Source of the DNA: Curtobacterium sp. ER1/6
GTDB taxonomy: Bacteria; Actinomycetota; Actinomycetes; Actinomycetales; Microbacteriaceae
Length of the DNA: 64,000 nucleotides
Direction of reading: 5' to 3'
Assembly (NCBI RefSeq): GCF_001742745.1
Contig: NZ_MJAK01000002.1
Coordinates: forward strand, 186,001-250,000
Below the pieces are notes generated by a model that saw only the letters and a list, made by a program, of their open reading frames with translations, had not been told where the DNA came from and made no database searches. A program made the translations under genes and the position numbers. Positions 1 to 8,592 of this stretch are shown here, in pieces. How positions within the stretch are numbered: position 1 is the stretch's first letter; the number at the start of each line of letters is the position of its first letter.

Positions 1-435
1 CGCCAGGCCGGTCAGCATCATGATCACCATCGAGATCGCGTTGAGCACGAGGTCCGAGTTCGTGCGCCCGACGAGCACCGCGGACGACGCCATCGGCAGG
101 GTGCGGAAGCGGTCGACGAGCCCCTCCTTGAGGTCCTGTGCCATCGCGGAACCGGAGAACGTCGCCCCGAACACGACGGTCTGCGCGAAGATCCCGGCCA
201 TGAGGAACTGCGTGTAGTCGGTCCCCCGCACCTGGATCGCCCCGCCGTACACCTGGCTGAAGAGCAGCACGAACATGATCGGCTGGAGCACGGCGAACAC
301 GAGCATGTCCGGCGAGCGCTTGATCTTCGTGAGGTTCCGCTTCGTGACGGTCCAGCCGTCCTCGAACCAGATCGCCACCGGCGCGGTCACGACCACCGGC
401 AGCTGCCGCCGGGTCCGTGCGTCGACGGCGGTCAC
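1..435 (-). CDS. ABC-2 type exporter permease (DrrB-like), partial
   Basis: This is the membrane half of a drug or lipid exporter, working with the ATPase just upstream. The first 145 codons are present and the C-terminus lies beyond the window edge. The frame begins at a GTG that overlaps the ATPase stop as GTGA (432-435), so translation is probably coupled. After a short cytoplasmic N-terminus with an aromatic-acidic WFEDGW motif come KRNLTKIKRSPD and then a hydrophobic segment, a short loop ending in TDYTQFLMAGI, a second hydrophobic segment, and the amphipathic LVDRFRTLPM stretch typical of DrrB/ABC2_membrane permeases. The family is clear from these motifs. The substrate cannot be told. 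Confidence 0.9.
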   Translation of the reverse strand, partial: MTAVDARTRRQLPVVVTAPVAIWFEDGWTVTKRNLTKIKRSPDMLVFAVLQPIMFVLLFSQVYGGAIQVRGTDYTQFLMAGIFAQTVVFGATFSGSAMAQDLKEGLVDRFRTLPMASSAVLVGRTNSDLVLNAISMVIMMLTGLA

Positions 436-1520
436 CGCACACGCTCCGGCGTCGCGTCCGTCGTGTCGCCGCTCGCGACCGCGTCGGCTCCACCGCGGTC
501 GCGTCGGCCCGGCCGGGAGGCCCGCCCCGCGTCCGTCCCGCCCGTCGCGTCCGACGCCTCCCCTTCCACGGCCGTGGCCGCGTGTCCGGTCAGGCGCAGG
601 AAGACGTCGTCGAGTGTCGGCCGCCGCATGCCGGCGTCGTGCAGCCGGACGCCGGCCTCGTCGAGGTCGGCGAGCACCCGCTGGAGCGCCGCGGGTCCGG
701 CGTCCACCGCGATGCCGGAGGTGCGCCCGTCCGCCGAGGTCTCCACGGCACCCACACCGTACCGACGCAGGGTGGTGACCACCGCCTCCCGGTCGTCCTC
801 GTCGACCAGCGTGACGACGACCCGGTGGCCGCCCACCTGGGCCTTGAGCTGGTCCGCGGTGCCCTCGGCGATGACCCGGCCGTCGTCGATGACCGCGATG
901 TCGTCCGCGAGCTGGTCCGCCTCCTCCAGGTACTGCGTGGTGAGGAGCACGGTGGCGCCGTCGGCGACGAGCCCCTCGATGATCCCCCAGAGCGCGAGCC
1001 GGCTCCGGGGGTCGAGCCCGGTCGTCGGCTCGTCGAGGAAGAGCACGCGCGGGTTCGCCACGAGTGCCCCCGCGAGGTCGATGCGCCGCCGCATGCCGCC
1101 GGAGAAGCCCTTGACGGGACGGTCGCCGGCCTCGGCGAGGTCGAACACCTCGATGAGCTCACGGGCCCGTGCCCGGGCCGCCCGCCGGCCGAGGTGGTAA
1201 AGCCGGCCCACCATCTCGAGGTTCTCGGCTCCGGTCAGGTTCTCGTCGACCGCGGCGTACTGCCCGGACACGCCGATCGACCGGCGGGTCGCCTGCGGTT
1301 CTGCCACGACGTCGACGCCGTCGATCGTCGCCCGGCCGCTGTCCGGCACGACGAGCGTCGTGAGCACCTTCACCGTGGTGGTCTTGCCGGCGCCGTTCGG
1401 GCCGAGCAACGCCGTCACCGTGCCCTCGGGGACGGAGAGGTCGAGTCCGGCCAGTGCGTGCACCGGACCCGACCGTGATCGGTAGGTCTTGGTCAGCCCG
1501 GAGGCTTCGATGATGGCCAT
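432..1520 (-). CDS. DrrA-type ABC transporter ATP-binding protein
   Basis: This is the ATPase of the DrrAB-like exporter. It has 362 aa with Walker A GPNGAGKTT near residue 40, the signature GFSGGMRRRIDLA near 140, Walker B VLFLDEPTTGLDP near 160 and a switch region TTQYLEEADQLAD; the Q of TTQY replaces the usual H, as is common in DrrA proteins. The DrrA-type C-terminal extension (about residues 235-325, ending in RRPTLDDVFLRLTG) is present, followed by a low-complexity Ala/Gly/Arg tail of about 40 residues. A GAGGAGCGAC ribosome-binding site precedes the ATG. The stop overlaps the permease start. Confidence 0.93.
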   Translation of the reverse strand: MAIIEASGLTKTYRSRSGPVHALAGLDLSVPEGTVTALLGPNGAGKTTTVKVLTTLVVPDSGRATIDGVDVVAEPQATRRSIGVSGQYAAVDENLTGAENLEMVGRLYHLGRRAARARARELIEVFDLAEAGDRPVKGFSGGMRRRIDLAGALVANPRVLFLDEPTTGLDPRSRLALWGIIEGLVADGATVLLTTQYLEEADQLADDIAVIDDGRVIAEGTADQLKAQVGGHRVVVTLVDEDDREAVVTTLRRYGVGAVETSADGRTSGIAVDAGPAALQRVLADLDEAGVRLHDAGMRRPTLDDVFLRLTGHAATAVEGEASDATGGTDAGRASRPGRRDRGGADAVASGDTTDATPERVR

Positions 1521-1572
1521 GTCGCTCCTCGTCGTCCACGTCGTCGTGGGGCGGCGGGAGCGTCGACGTCAC

Positions 1573-2427
<855 letters not shown>

Positions 2428-2541
2428 GTCGTTGCTCCTTCGGTGCGGTCCGACCCGGTCGGGTCGGTCCGTCGCTCCCCACCGTAGGCAGCGACGACGA
2501 CCGCTGACTGTACGCCTGCACAGAACTGGCCGAGAGCCGCG

Positions 2542-4116
2542 TCAGCGACTGCCGAGCGCGCTCGTCCACACCGCGTGCAGCTCGTCCGCGGCGCCGGGGT
2601 GCGCGACCAGGAACGGTTCACCGACGCGCGGGAAGCCGTCGACGGAACCGGCGCGGGTCAGCACGACGCCGCCCGCCTCGAGCACGAGCAGCACGGCCGC
2701 CCCGTGGTCCACCGGGTCGAACGCGGGGACGCACCCGCCGATCCCGCGGCCGGCCGCGACCTGCGCGATCGTCAGCGTGCTCGAGCCCATCACCCGGACG
2801 GCGCACGACCGGTCGGCCAGGGCCTCAGCGAGCGCACCGAGCGCGGCCCAGGCACCGGGACCGCCGGACTCGGCGCCGACCACGGCACCGGCGAGCGCAC
2901 GCGGGGCGTCGTCGAGACGGAGCGGGACGTCGCGGACGACCGCCCCGCGACCCCGGCGGGCCTCGAGCACCTCACCGCGCCACGGGTCCGCGACGACACC
3001 GACCACGGGGCGACCGCCGCGGGTCAGGCAGAGCGACATCGCGGTCCAGGGCAGCCCGTTCACCAGGTTCGTCGTGCCGTCGACCGGGTCGAGGTACCAG
3101 CGGTACCGGTCGCCCGGTGCGTCCCCGTACTCCTCGCCGGTGAAGCCGTGCGTCGGGAAGGCCGCCCGGACGCGGGCGCGCACGAGGCGTTCGACCGCCC
3201 GGTCGACGTCGGTGACCGGTGCGGTGGGGACACCTCCGGACGACACCCGACCGACCGGGTGCTCGCGGGTGAAGGCGATGACCTCGTGGGCGATCCGGTG
3301 CGCGAGGGCCTGTGCACGCGTCGCGACCTCCTCCTCGGTCGGCTCACGGTCGGGTCGCGCCCAGCCGTCCCGCTCACCGCCGGCCAGCACGGCCCGCGCG
3401 GAGGCGACGTCGTCCGTCGCGATGAGGTCGGCGCCCAGGCGCGCGGCCCACCGAACCGGTTCCGGCTCGTCGACCGTCCGCACCGCGACCGCCATCCCGG
3501 CCTCGTGCGCGGCCCGGACGGTGTCCGGCGTCAGGAAGACGTCGTCGACCACGAGCGTGGTGGACCCGAGGCCCTCCGTGTCGTCCGCGGTCGGCGCCGC
3601 GAGGGACTCCCAGGGCAACCAGGTGTCCGCGTCGGGCAGCGCGGCCCGGACCGTGGCGAGCACCTCCGGCGTCCCGGTCCACGCCACGGCCGTGTCCCAG
3701 GTCGACGCCGCGACCGTGCGCGTGGCGACGAGGGCGTCCGCCGGGTCCTCGATCCGGAGGAGCAACGCGGAGCGGCACCCGTCGAGGCGTTCGAGCACGG
3801 CGTCGAGGCGCGGGATCCGGTCGAGCCCGTTCCCCAGACGGGCGACGTCGCACCAGGGGACGTCCGCGACCCGGCGGGGATCACCCCAGAGCCGTCCGAG
3901 GGTCTCGTCGTGCAGCAGCACCGCGACGCCGTCGGCCGTGCGGCGGACGTCGACCTCGACGACGTCGGCGCCGAGTGCCTCCGCGACGGCGATCGCCGGC
4001 AGCGTGTCCTCGCGCCGGACCCGGGGAGCGCCCCGACGAGCCACGAGCCGCGGGAGGGTCCGTGCGCCGCGTCCGTCGCGGTCCGGTCCGACGGTGGCCT
4101 GGTCGAGCGTCGTCAT
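2542..4116 (-). CDS. GDPD-like / inositol monophosphatase family fusion protein
   Basis: A 524-aa protein that joins two phosphoesterase-type domains. Residues about 20-245 resemble glycerophosphodiester phosphodiesterase: REDTLPA (36-40), EVD at 54-56, HD at 69-70, and a C-terminal TDD pattern near 234-236. The catalytic His-Arg pair of that family reads Arg-Arg (27-28), so the first histidine is missing. Residues about 255-524 are inositol monophosphatase-like with GEE (327-329), the metal site DPVDGTTN (343-350) and a C-terminal VDHGAA...EAGG element. The phosphatase half looks competent and the GDPD half looks impaired. Both halves would act on sugar- or polyol-phosphates, possibly from phospholipid or wall-polymer turnover. 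The substrate is unknown. Confidence 0.85.
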   Translation of the reverse strand: MTTLDQATVGPDRDGRGARTLPRLVARRGAPRVRREDTLPAIAVAEALGADVVEVDVRRTADGVAVLLHDETLGRLWGDPRRVADVPWCDVARLGNGLDRIPRLDAVLERLDGCRSALLLRIEDPADALVATRTVAASTWDTAVAWTGTPEVLATVRAALPDADTWLPWESLAAPTADDTEGLGSTTLVVDDVFLTPDTVRAAHEAGMAVAVRTVDEPEPVRWAARLGADLIATDDVASARAVLAGGERDGWARPDREPTEEEVATRAQALAHRIAHEVIAFTREHPVGRVSSGGVPTAPVTDVDRAVERLVRARVRAAFPTHGFTGEEYGDAPGDRYRWYLDPVDGTTNLVNGLPWTAMSLCLTRGGRPVVGVVADPWRGEVLEARRGRGAVVRDVPLRLDDAPRALAGAVVGAESGGPGAWAALGALAEALADRSCAVRVMGSSTLTIAQVAAGRGIGGCVPAFDPVDHGAAVLLVLEAGGVVLTRAGSVDGFPRVGEPFLVAHPGAADELHAVWTSALGSR

Positions 4117-4176
4117 CCCGGCATGCTGTCGGGCCGGGGTGGCCTCCGGGTGACCAGCGGGTGAACGCGGTCCGGA

Positions 4177-4581
4177 TCAGACCCGGCCGCGACCCCGTCG
4201 AGCCGAGCGGGCGGCGACCAGGCGGACGACCGCACGCCACCCGAGCAGGAACACCGCGAGCGAGATCGTCGCGACGATGACGAAGGACAGCGGCAGCGGG
4301 TCCCCGGCGACGTCGCCCTGCCCGGTCAGCACCCGGAGCAGCATCCCGATCGCGACCGCGGCCACCCAGACGACGACGCCGGTGGGCCACAGGCGCAGCG
4401 GACGGGTCCACCCGCGCACGACCAGCCAGCCGACCGCCCAGCCGGCCAGGAACGGGTACGCCGTCGTCCAGAGCCCGATCGGCGATGCGGCCTCGGCGTG
4501 GGACGACCGCCCGATCAGCGCGAACGCGACGATGAGGACGATGTCGACGACGGCTGCGAGCCAGCCCCGGGTGCGAGTCAC
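4177..4581 (-). CDS. DUF3054 family membrane protein
   Basis: A 134-aa integral membrane protein with four hydrophobic segments, beginning near residues 8, 43, 67 and 99, and an Arg-rich C-terminus. Length, the early VDIVLIVAFALIGR segment and the aromatic-Gly pattern fit the actinobacterial DUF3054 family, which has no known function. The GTG start follows the preceding gene on the same strand by 30 bp, so the two may be co-transcribed. Confidence 0.8.
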   Translation of the reverse strand: MTRTRGWLAAVVDIVLIVAFALIGRSSHAEAASPIGLWTTAYPFLAGWAVGWLVVRGWTRPLRLWPTGVVVWVAAVAIGMLLRVLTGQGDVAGDPLPLSFVIVATISLAVFLLGWRAVVRLVAARSARRGRGRV

Positions 4582-4611
4582 GAGTCCATCGTCCCACTCC
4601 GCCGGGCGCCC

Positions 4612-5262
4612 TCAGAACAGGCCGTCGCGTCCCGCCTCCGGGCCGTCGAACCCGCGGAACATGTCCGAGACGAGCGCGGCGATCTGCGGCTCGACGAGGC
4701 GCTCCACGGCCTCGGCGATCCGCGGCCGGTGCTCCACGAGCGCCAGGCACACCGCCGTCCCCGTCGCGCGGGCGCACTCGTCCGACAGGGCGATCTCGTG
4801 CCGGAGCGCGGCCTTCGCCTCGTCGGACAGCGGCTCGCGCGGCTCCTGCTGCCCCGCACCGGTGCCGGTGAGCTCGTCGAGGGTGAAGAGGAACGGCTCG
4901 CCGGGCGACGGCTCCGGGTCGACGTCGAGGCCCTGGAACTCGGGCGACAGGCCCTCGGTCGGCTGGTATCCCGCGTGCCGCTTCCGTGCCGCGGCGCGTT
5001 CGAGCTCCCGTTGCAGCAGCGGCAGGTTCCTCGCCGTGTACTCGTCGACGGCGTCCTCGACGATGGTCGAGATCCGACCGATGAGTGCGTGCTGCACGGC
5101 GTGCGGCACGTCCGGCCCGAAGCCCGCGGCCGTCGCGATCGGCGACCCCGTGCACTTCCGGCAGATCCGGGTCCGGGGACGGGCGGTGCCGATCTGCCAC
5201 CGCGGCAGCCAGCGGAGCCAGAGGTCGACGGCGCCCCGCACACGCCCGTCGATGCCGTCCAT
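4612..5262 (-). CDS. Conserved hypothetical protein
   Basis: A 216-aa soluble protein that I do not recognise. It has a single CRKC pair near residue 35, too little for a zinc site alone, then a mostly helical charged region and an acidic, Pro-rich middle (about 105-140). There is no signal peptide or membrane segment. The ATG sits 6 nt after a TAGTGT hexamer, which supports this start and suggests a leaderless transcript. The inverted-repeat array begins about 45 bp upstream. Confidence 0.7.
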   Translation of the reverse strand: MDGIDGRVRGAVDLWLRWLPRWQIGTARPRTRICRKCTGSPIATAAGFGPDVPHAVQHALIGRISTIVEDAVDEYTARNLPLLQRELERAAARKRHAGYQPTEGLSPEFQGLDVDPEPSPGEPFLFTLDELTGTGAGQQEPREPLSDEAKAALRHEIALSDECARATGTAVCLALVEHRPRIAEAVERLVEPQIAALVSDMFRGFDGPEAGRDGLF

Positions 5263-5268
5263 CCCTCA

Positions 5269-5274
5269 ACACTA
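5269..5274 (-). promoter_or_regulatory. Putative -10 element (TAGTGT)
   Basis: TAGTGT ends 6 nt before the ATG at 5262. The spacing matches the leaderless pattern seen at many starts in this window. No -35 element is evident. Confidence 0.5.
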
Positions 5275-5307
5275 GGCCGGGCGGCCGCGATCACCCCGGG
5301 CCGCGCG

Positions 5308-5678
5308 CGAGCGGGCGGAAACGGGAGGGGAGGCGCGGGCACCAATCAGGTTCCGCCCGCCCGACGCAGGACGCTGTCCGCGACGCGGCGCTGCCCCCGT
5401 CGGGCTCGTCGCCGTGTCCGTTCCCGTCCCCGTCCCCGGGCGGGCGGAAACGGAACAGGAGGCACGCACGGCCCCGCAGGAACCGCCCGCTCGGCGCAGG
5501 ACCGCACCCCCATGCGCCCGCACCACCCACGAGCGGGCGGAAGCGGACCCCGCTGTCGGCTCGCCGGCGCGCGATCCGCCCGCTCGGCGCGGGAGCGCAC
5601 GCAACACGCCCGCAACGCCGACGAGCGGGCGGGAACGGGACGGGAGGCGCGTGGGGACCAGCAGGGACCGCCCGCTCG
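5308..5678. repeat. Array 1 of 56-57 bp inverted repeats (four units)
   Basis: This fills most of a 486-bp gap without genes. Four units lie at 5308-5363, 5437-5493, 5530-5586 and 5622-5678. Each has a left arm close to CGAGCGGGCGG and a right arm close to CCGCCCGCTCG around a 34-35 bp core. Units 1, 2 and 4 share core similarity (AAACGGGA..GGAGGCGCG), whereas unit 3 is different. The spacers after units 2 and 3 are similar to each other (both start GCGC, 35-36 bp), so the last units form a tandem of about 92 bp. Open frames crossing the array are compositional. Confidence 0.85.
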
Positions 5679-5748
5679 CGCGTCGGGGAACGGACGGGAG
5701 GCGCGGCGCCGCCGGACGCGCGGCACGCGTCTCGAGGTGGTCGGGTCC

Positions 5749-6693
5749 TCAGCCCTGCGGTTCCGTCACGAAGTCGATGAGCTCCTCGACCCGGCCGAGC
5801 AACTGCGGCTCGAGGTCGGCGAAGGTCCGCACCTGCCCGAGGATCCGCTGCCACGCCCGGGCGACGTCGGCCTGGTCCTCGGCCGGCCACCCGAGGTGCT
5901 GCAGGATGCCCTTCTTCCACTCGATCGAGCGCGGGATCGTCGGCCACGCCTCGAGCCCGAGGCGCGCGGGCTTCACCGACTGCCAGACGTCGACGAACGG
6001 GTGCCCGACCACGAGCACGTGCGCGCCCCACTTCCCGCGCATCACGGCGTCGGCGAAGCGGGACTCCTTCGACCCGGGCACGAGGTGGTCGACCAGGACG
6101 CCCACGCGGCGGGAACGGTCGGGGCGGAACTCGTCGAGCACGTCGGCGAGGTTGTCGACACCCTCGAGGTACTCGACGACGACACCCTCGACGCGCAGGT
6201 CCGTTCCCCACACCTTCTCCACGAGCTCGGCGTCGTGCCGGCCCTCGACCATGATCCGGGAGGGCAAGGCGACGCGAGCACGTTGCGACTCGACGGCGAA
6301 CGAGCCGGAGGCGGTGCGGAGGCGACCACCGCCGGAGGCCTGGCGGACCGCCGGAGCCGAGCCGGGCCTCCAGTCCGAGTGGACGGCACCGATCCGACCG
6401 GCCGGCCCGGCGGGTGCCGCGGCAGACCGACCGACCGGGGCCTGCGGGCGGCCGAGCGTGACGAGCTCGCCCTCGAGCAGGAACTGCCCGGTGAAGGGGA
6501 AGGCGCGGGTGCGGCCCTTCCAGTCCTCGAGGGAGACGTTGCCCGCCTCGAGCCCCACGACGGCCCCGGCCCAGCCGGAGTCCGGGTCCTCGAGGACCAT
6601 GTCGCGCTCGAGCGGCACCTGCCGCACCTTCTTCACGCCCTTCGCGCGCCAGTCGCCCGAGAGCACGTCGCTGCCGTACCGGTCGTCGTCCAC
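5749..6693 (-). CDS. DUF3097 family protein
   Basis: A 314-aa cytoplasmic protein of the actinobacterial DUF3097 family, function unknown. The GTG at 6693 (DDDRYGSDVL) is preferred over longer frames because a TACGCT hexamer ends 6 nt upstream. Recognisable blocks include an N-terminal SH3-like part with VPLERDMVLEDPDSG, a linker rich in Ala/Gly/Pro (about 85-125), and a C-terminal domain with SRIMVEGRHDAELVEKVWG, VGVLVDHLVPGSKESR and HVLVVGHPFVDVWQ. The E-G-x-x-D and the DHLVPG / GHPFVD aspartates look like a Toprim-type metal site. That is my inference. Transcripts would run into repeat array 1. Confidence 0.85.
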   Translation of the reverse strand: MDDDRYGSDVLSGDWRAKGVKKVRQVPLERDMVLEDPDSGWAGAVVGLEAGNVSLEDWKGRTRAFPFTGQFLLEGELVTLGRPQAPVGRSAAAPAGPAGRIGAVHSDWRPGSAPAVRQASGGGRLRTASGSFAVESQRARVALPSRIMVEGRHDAELVEKVWGTDLRVEGVVVEYLEGVDNLADVLDEFRPDRSRRVGVLVDHLVPGSKESRFADAVMRGKWGAHVLVVGHPFVDVWQSVKPARLGLEAWPTIPRSIEWKKGILQHLGWPAEDQADVARAWQRILGQVRTFADLEPQLLGRVEELIDFVTEPQG

Positions 6694-6699
6694 CCGGGA

Positions 6700-6705
6700 A
6701 GCGTA
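6700..6705 (-). promoter_or_regulatory. Putative -10 element (TACGCT)
   Basis: TACGCT ends 6 nt before the GTG at 6693 of the DUF3097 gene, which fits a leaderless start. Confidence 0.5.
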
Positions 6706-6786
6706 GTGTCGACGGGTCCCGCAACGGCGCCGGATCCCTGGCGCGTCCCGTACGCGCCGCGACCACCCCGACCGGAAGGCACCACC

Positions 6787-7839
6787 GTGCGCGCAACCGT
6801 CATCCACGCCCCTCGCGACATCCGCGTCGAGGAGCGTGACGCCCCCGTCCTCATCGATCCCACCGACGCCGTCGTCAAGGTCACCGCGGCCTGCGTCTGC
6901 GGCTCGGACCTCTGGCCCTACCGCGGCGTCCGCGACACGAAGGAGCCGCGCGCCATCGGCCACGAGTTCGTCGGCGTCGTCGAGTCCGTCGGCGCGGACG
7001 TCACGGACCTGTCGATCGGCGACTTCGTCATCGCGCCGTTCACCACGAACGACGGCACCTGCCAGGCCTGCACGCACGGCATGACGAGCGGCTGCGACCA
7101 CGGCTCCACGTTCGGCGTCACGCCGGACGCCTACGGCCACCCGCTCGGCGGCGCCCAGGCCGAGTACGTCCGGGTGCCCGACGCCGCGGCGACGCTCGTC
7201 CGCGTGCCGGGCCCGGTGGACGACGACCTGGTGCCGTCGCTCCTCACCCTGTCCGACGTGTTCTCCACCGGGCACCACGCCGCCGTCTCGGCCGGTGTCG
7301 GCCCCGGCAAGACCGTCGTGGTCGTCGGCGACGGCGCGGTGGGCCTGTCCGCCGTGCTCGCGGCGTCGCGACTGGGCGCCGAGCGCATCATCGCGATGAG
7401 CCGGCACGCCGACCGCCAGGCGCTCGCGCGCGAGTTCGGGGCGACCGACGTCGTCGAGACCCGCAGCGACGAGGGCGTCGCCGCGGTGCGCGAGCTGCTC
7501 GGCGGCGACCTCGCCGACTGCGCGCTCGAGGCCGTCGGCACCGCCGAGAGCATGGACCAGGCACTCCGCGTCGTCCGGCCCGGTGGCGCGGTCGGCTACG
7601 TCGGCGTGCCCGCGGGCGATCCCGAGCTGCCGATGCCGTTCCTGTTCGCGAAGAACATCACCGTCGGCGGCGGCATGGCTCCGGCGCGTGCCTACATCGA
7701 GGAGTTGCTGCCCGACGTGCTCTCGCGAGCGATCGACCCGGGCCGGGTGTTCGACCTCGAGCTGCCCCTCGAGCAGGCGGCGGAGGCGTACGCGGCGATG
7801 GACGAGCGGCGCGCGATCAAGGTGCTGCTGCGCCCGTAG
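6787..7839 (+). CDS. Zinc-dependent alcohol dehydrogenase (MDR superfamily)
   Basis: A 350-aa NAD(P)-dependent medium-chain dehydrogenase. Catalytic zinc ligands are CGSDLW (Cys near residue 38) and GHEFVG (His-Glu near 59). A modified structural zinc loop reads CQACTHGMTSGC. The Rossmann part has VVVVGDGAVGLSAV. The C-terminus has the YAAMDERRAIKVLLRP ending usual for this family. GGAAGG lies shortly upstream of the GTG. The gene is transcribed towards the methyltransferase, with 33 bp between the stops. The substrate is not evident and there is no sign that it belongs to the polyketide pair. Confidence 0.9.
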   Translation: MRATVIHAPRDIRVEERDAPVLIDPTDAVVKVTAACVCGSDLWPYRGVRDTKEPRAIGHEFVGVVESVGADVTDLSIGDFVIAPFTTNDGTCQACTHGMTSGCDHGSTFGVTPDAYGHPLGGAQAEYVRVPDAAATLVRVPGPVDDDLVPSLLTLSDVFSTGHHAAVSAGVGPGKTVVVVGDGAVGLSAVLAASRLGAERIIAMSRHADRQALAREFGATDVVETRSDEGVAAVRELLGGDLADCALEAVGTAESMDQALRVVRPGGAVGYVGVPAGDPELPMPFLFAKNITVGGGMAPARAYIEELLPDVLSRAIDPGRVFDLELPLEQAAEAYAAMDERRAIKVLLRP

Positions 7840-7872
7840 GGACCGAGCACCCCGAGCGCGGCGGTCCGGCCC

Positions 7873-8592
7873 TCAGGCGTCCCGCACCGCGAGCACCCGG
7901 TGCGGGGCCGCCCGCTCGGCACGCCACCCCGTGGGCAGCACCCCCTGCAGCTCCGGCACCGTGAACGACCGGCGGATCGAGCGCAGTCCGTCGACGCGGA
8001 CGAAGGTGCCGGCCGACACGAGCGGGGACGCCAGCGCGTAGGCCCGGTACGCCTGCCGTGACCGTCGGATGTCGGAGTGCAGGCTCCGTCCGGTCGCGAG
8101 CTGCTCGGAGTCGGCGAGGAACGCGACACGGGCCGTGTCGTCGAGGTGGTGCAGCACGTGGTTCGACACGACCACGTCGAAGCGCTCCCCCGCAGCGACG
8201 AGGTCGGTGCTCGACGCCTGCCGGAAGGTGACGCCCCGGGGCGCCGACCGCCGAGCCGCTGTGATCGCCCGCTCGTCGGGGTCGACGCCCACGACCTCGA
8301 CCGAGAAGCCGTCGCTGCCGGCCCACCGCACGAGCGAGCGGGCGAGGTCGCCGCCGCCGCACCCGAGGTCGAGCACGCGCGCACGCCCGCTCGGGGGCAG
8401 CGCCGGCACGACGTGGGTCCGCCAGACCGCCCGCCAGCCGCTCACCAGCGCGTTCACCACGGCGAACCGCCGGAACGTCCGGTCGAGGGCACGGGCGTCG
8501 CACGCGGGGTCGTCCATGAGCTCCTGCAGCTCGGTGTCCCGGACGCTCAGGTCGACGTCGCGCAGGTCGGGGTCCCGGTCGCCGCCGGTCAC
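7873..8592 (-). CDS. Class I SAM-dependent methyltransferase, partner of the type III PKS
   Basis: A 239-aa methyltransferase with SAM motif I VLDLGCGGGDLARS, motif II EVVGVDPDERAI and motif IV DVVVSNHVLHHLDD. The GTG start overlaps the stop of the polyketide synthase as GTGA, so the two are translationally coupled. In actinobacteria such a methyltransferase next to a type III PKS usually alkylates the phenolic or pyrone product. The frame upstream of the GTG is open but overlaps conserved polyketide synthase sequence, so this start is preferred. Confidence 0.87.
   Translation of the reverse strand: MTGGDRDPDLRDVDLSVRDTELQELMDDPACDARALDRTFRRFAVVNALVSGWRAVWRTHVVPALPPSGRARVLDLGCGGGDLARSLVRWAGSDGFSVEVVGVDPDERAITAARRSAPRGVTFRQASSTDLVAAGERFDVVVSNHVLHHLDDTARVAFLADSEQLATGRSLHSDIRRSRQAYRAYALASPLVSAGTFVRVDGLRSIRRSFTVPELQGVLPTGWRAERAAPHRVLAVRDA

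Noticed and set aside
5308-5678. CRISPR array
   Set aside because: Repeats alternate in orientation, are only 11-13 bp, spacers of one type share sequence, and no cas gene is present.
4498-6786. An open plus-strand frame of more than 700 codons upstream of the alcohol dehydrogenase
   Set aside because: It runs antisense to the DUF3097 and hypothetical genes and across repeat array 1, its composition is Arg/Ala/Pro/Gly-rich, and only the part from 6787 has family motifs.
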